7,204 bases of DNA, from NCBI GenBank assembly GCA_026416215.1, contig JAOAFP010000073.1:1-7204 (forward strand), read 5' to 3'. Position 1 is the first letter of the stretch; each line of letters begins with the position of its first letter. Below the pieces are notes generated by a model. That model was not told where the DNA came from, searched no databases, and saw nothing but the letters and a program-made list of their open reading frames with translations. The position numbers and the translations under genes were made by a program. Positions 6,602 through 7,204 of this stretch are shown piece after piece. The stretch is from Negativicutes bacterium (GTDB taxonomy: Bacteria; Bacillota; Negativicutes; SKW292).

Positions 6602-7204
6602 AGGCCGGCGACAGAGTTACCGCCGTTCCGGTCTGTGGTGTTACCCACAGCGGGGAGGGAGTAGGTAGGATTGGCTCGCTGACCGTATTTGTCCCCGCCG
6701 CTCTTCCCGGGGAAATTGTCGACATCCGGATAGACAAAGTCAAAAAAAAATACGCTGTGGCCACAGCGTACAACTGGCAGAAAAGTGCAGCCGGCAGAGT
6801 GTTCCCCCCCTGCCGGCTGGCTGGTTTGTGCGGGGGTTGTCAGTTTCAGCACATAGACTACCACGGCCAGCTGGCCATCAAGCAACAAATCGTTGCCGAC
6901 GCCATCACCCACATCGGCCGGATGGCCACACTGCCGGTTGCCCCTATTATCCCTTCCCCCCACATATGGCGCTACCGCAATAAAATGCAAATGCCGGTCG
7001 GCTGGGACGGGGGAGAAGTGGCAGTTGGCTTCTACGCCCATTCCTCGCACCGGATTATTGACTGCCGGGACTGCCTGCTTCCCCCTGAAACCGCCGGCCT
7101 CTGGGCCGGATTCGTCCGTTCGTCCGCCGTCCGCCACCGCTACAGCACCTATGACGAGGAAACCGGCCGGGGTTGGCTTCGCCACATTGTCTGCCGCACT
7201 AATT
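6598..7204 (+). CDS. rlmD: TrmA/RlmD-family RNA (uracil-C5) methyltransferase (3' partial)
   Basis: This family methylates uracil C5 in 23S rRNA (RlmD U1939, RlmC, RlmCD) or tRNA (TrmA) using S-adenosylmethionine. The first 202 residues are visible. An N-terminal TRAM RNA-binding domain (about 1-60) contains KAGDRV, SGEGVGRIG, VFVPAALPGEIV and KVKKKYAVA. Iron-sulfur cluster cysteines follow as Cys72-x5-Cys78-x2-Cys81 (GLCGGCQFQH), with Cys156 or Cys159 as the fourth ligand. YRNKMQMPVG (126-135) marks the start of the inserted domain before the methyltransferase fold. The SAM-binding motifs and catalytic Cys lie beyond the window. GTG 6598 is the only plausible start: the frame upstream is open to 6406 but has no ATG, GTG or TTG, and the family begins with a (M)KxGD-like sequence. 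It overlaps the Lon-like stop (GTGA) with no clear Shine-Dalgarno, suggesting translational coupling. The TRAM domain and Fe-S motif favour RlmD/RlmCD over TrmA; the exact target is inferred. Confidence 0.88.
   Translation, partial: MKAGDRVTAVPVCGVTHSGEGVGRIGSLTVFVPAALPGEIVDIRIDKVKKKYAVATAYNWQKSAAGRVFPPCRLAGLCGGCQFQHIDYHGQLAIKQQIVADAITHIGRMATLPVAPIIPSPHIWRYRNKMQMPVGWDGGEVAVGFYAHSSHRIIDCRDCLLPPETAGLWAGFVRSSAVRHRYSTYDEETGRGWLRHIVCRTN
6788..6819 (+). repeat. Perfect 10-bp inverted repeat inside the methyltransferase gene
   Basis: CAGCCGGCAG (6788-6797) and CTGCCGGCTG (6810-6819) are exact reverse complements around a 12-base loop that includes most of a seven-C run (6804-6810). It lies between the TRAM and Fe-S coding regions. 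It may be chance in GC-rich coding sequence, since the encoded residues (AGRVFPPCRLAG) fit the family. Confidence 0.4.

Noticed and set aside
6373..7185. 270-codon open frame on the minus strand across the Lon-like/methyltransferase junction
   Set aside because: It is antisense to two genes whose proteins match known families on the + strand; no motif or ribosome binding site was seen for it.

Overview
The window is a densely packed, one-directional piece of a bacterial chromosome. It holds six protein-coding genes, all on the + strand: two cut by the window edges and four complete. There are no RNA genes, insertion sequences, CRISPR arrays or phage signs, and no intergenic space larger than 9 bases. 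The gatC-gatA-gatB order, the strong Shine-Dalgarno sites and close motif agreement with low-GC Gram-positive GatCAB suggest Bacillota (Clostridia or Negativicutes-like), with fairly high GC for that phylum. This placement is an inference; no marker gene fixes it.

Layout: (1) 1-937, the C-terminal part of a class C beta-lactamase/PBP-like serine hydrolase whose N-terminus and catalytic SxxK lie before the window. (2) 930-1217 gatC, 1227-2696 gatA and 2693-4141 gatB, a complete set for the heterotrimeric aspartyl/glutamyl-tRNA amidotransferase. (3) 4145-6601, an 818-residue AAA_32/LonB-type ATPase-protease with an intact Ser-Lys protease dyad but non-canonical Walker motifs and an arginine-rich tail. 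(4) 6598-7204 (runs off the end), the N-terminal 202 residues of a TrmA/RlmD-type RNA uracil-C5 methyltransferase with TRAM domain and iron-sulfur cysteines.

The junctions are an 8-base overlap, a 9-base gap, a 4-base ATGA overlap, a 3-base gap and a 4-base GTGA overlap. No promoter or terminator is evident between genes, so the block is probably one transcript with coupled translation. The theme is protein synthesis and quality: GatCAB repairs Glu-tRNA(Gln) and/or Asp-tRNA(Asn), the methyltransferase modifies RNA (probably 23S rRNA), and the Lon-like protein probably degrades or remodels proteins. The serine hydrolase has no obvious link.

This is largely housekeeping sequence and I see no clear undescribed system. 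The points most worth a second look are the altered ATPase motifs of the Lon-like protein, its odd C-terminal tail with a GC-rich hairpin just before the GTG start of the methyltransferase, an atypical HSA box in the hydrolase, unusual residues in GatA, and homopolymer runs in the methyltransferase gene.
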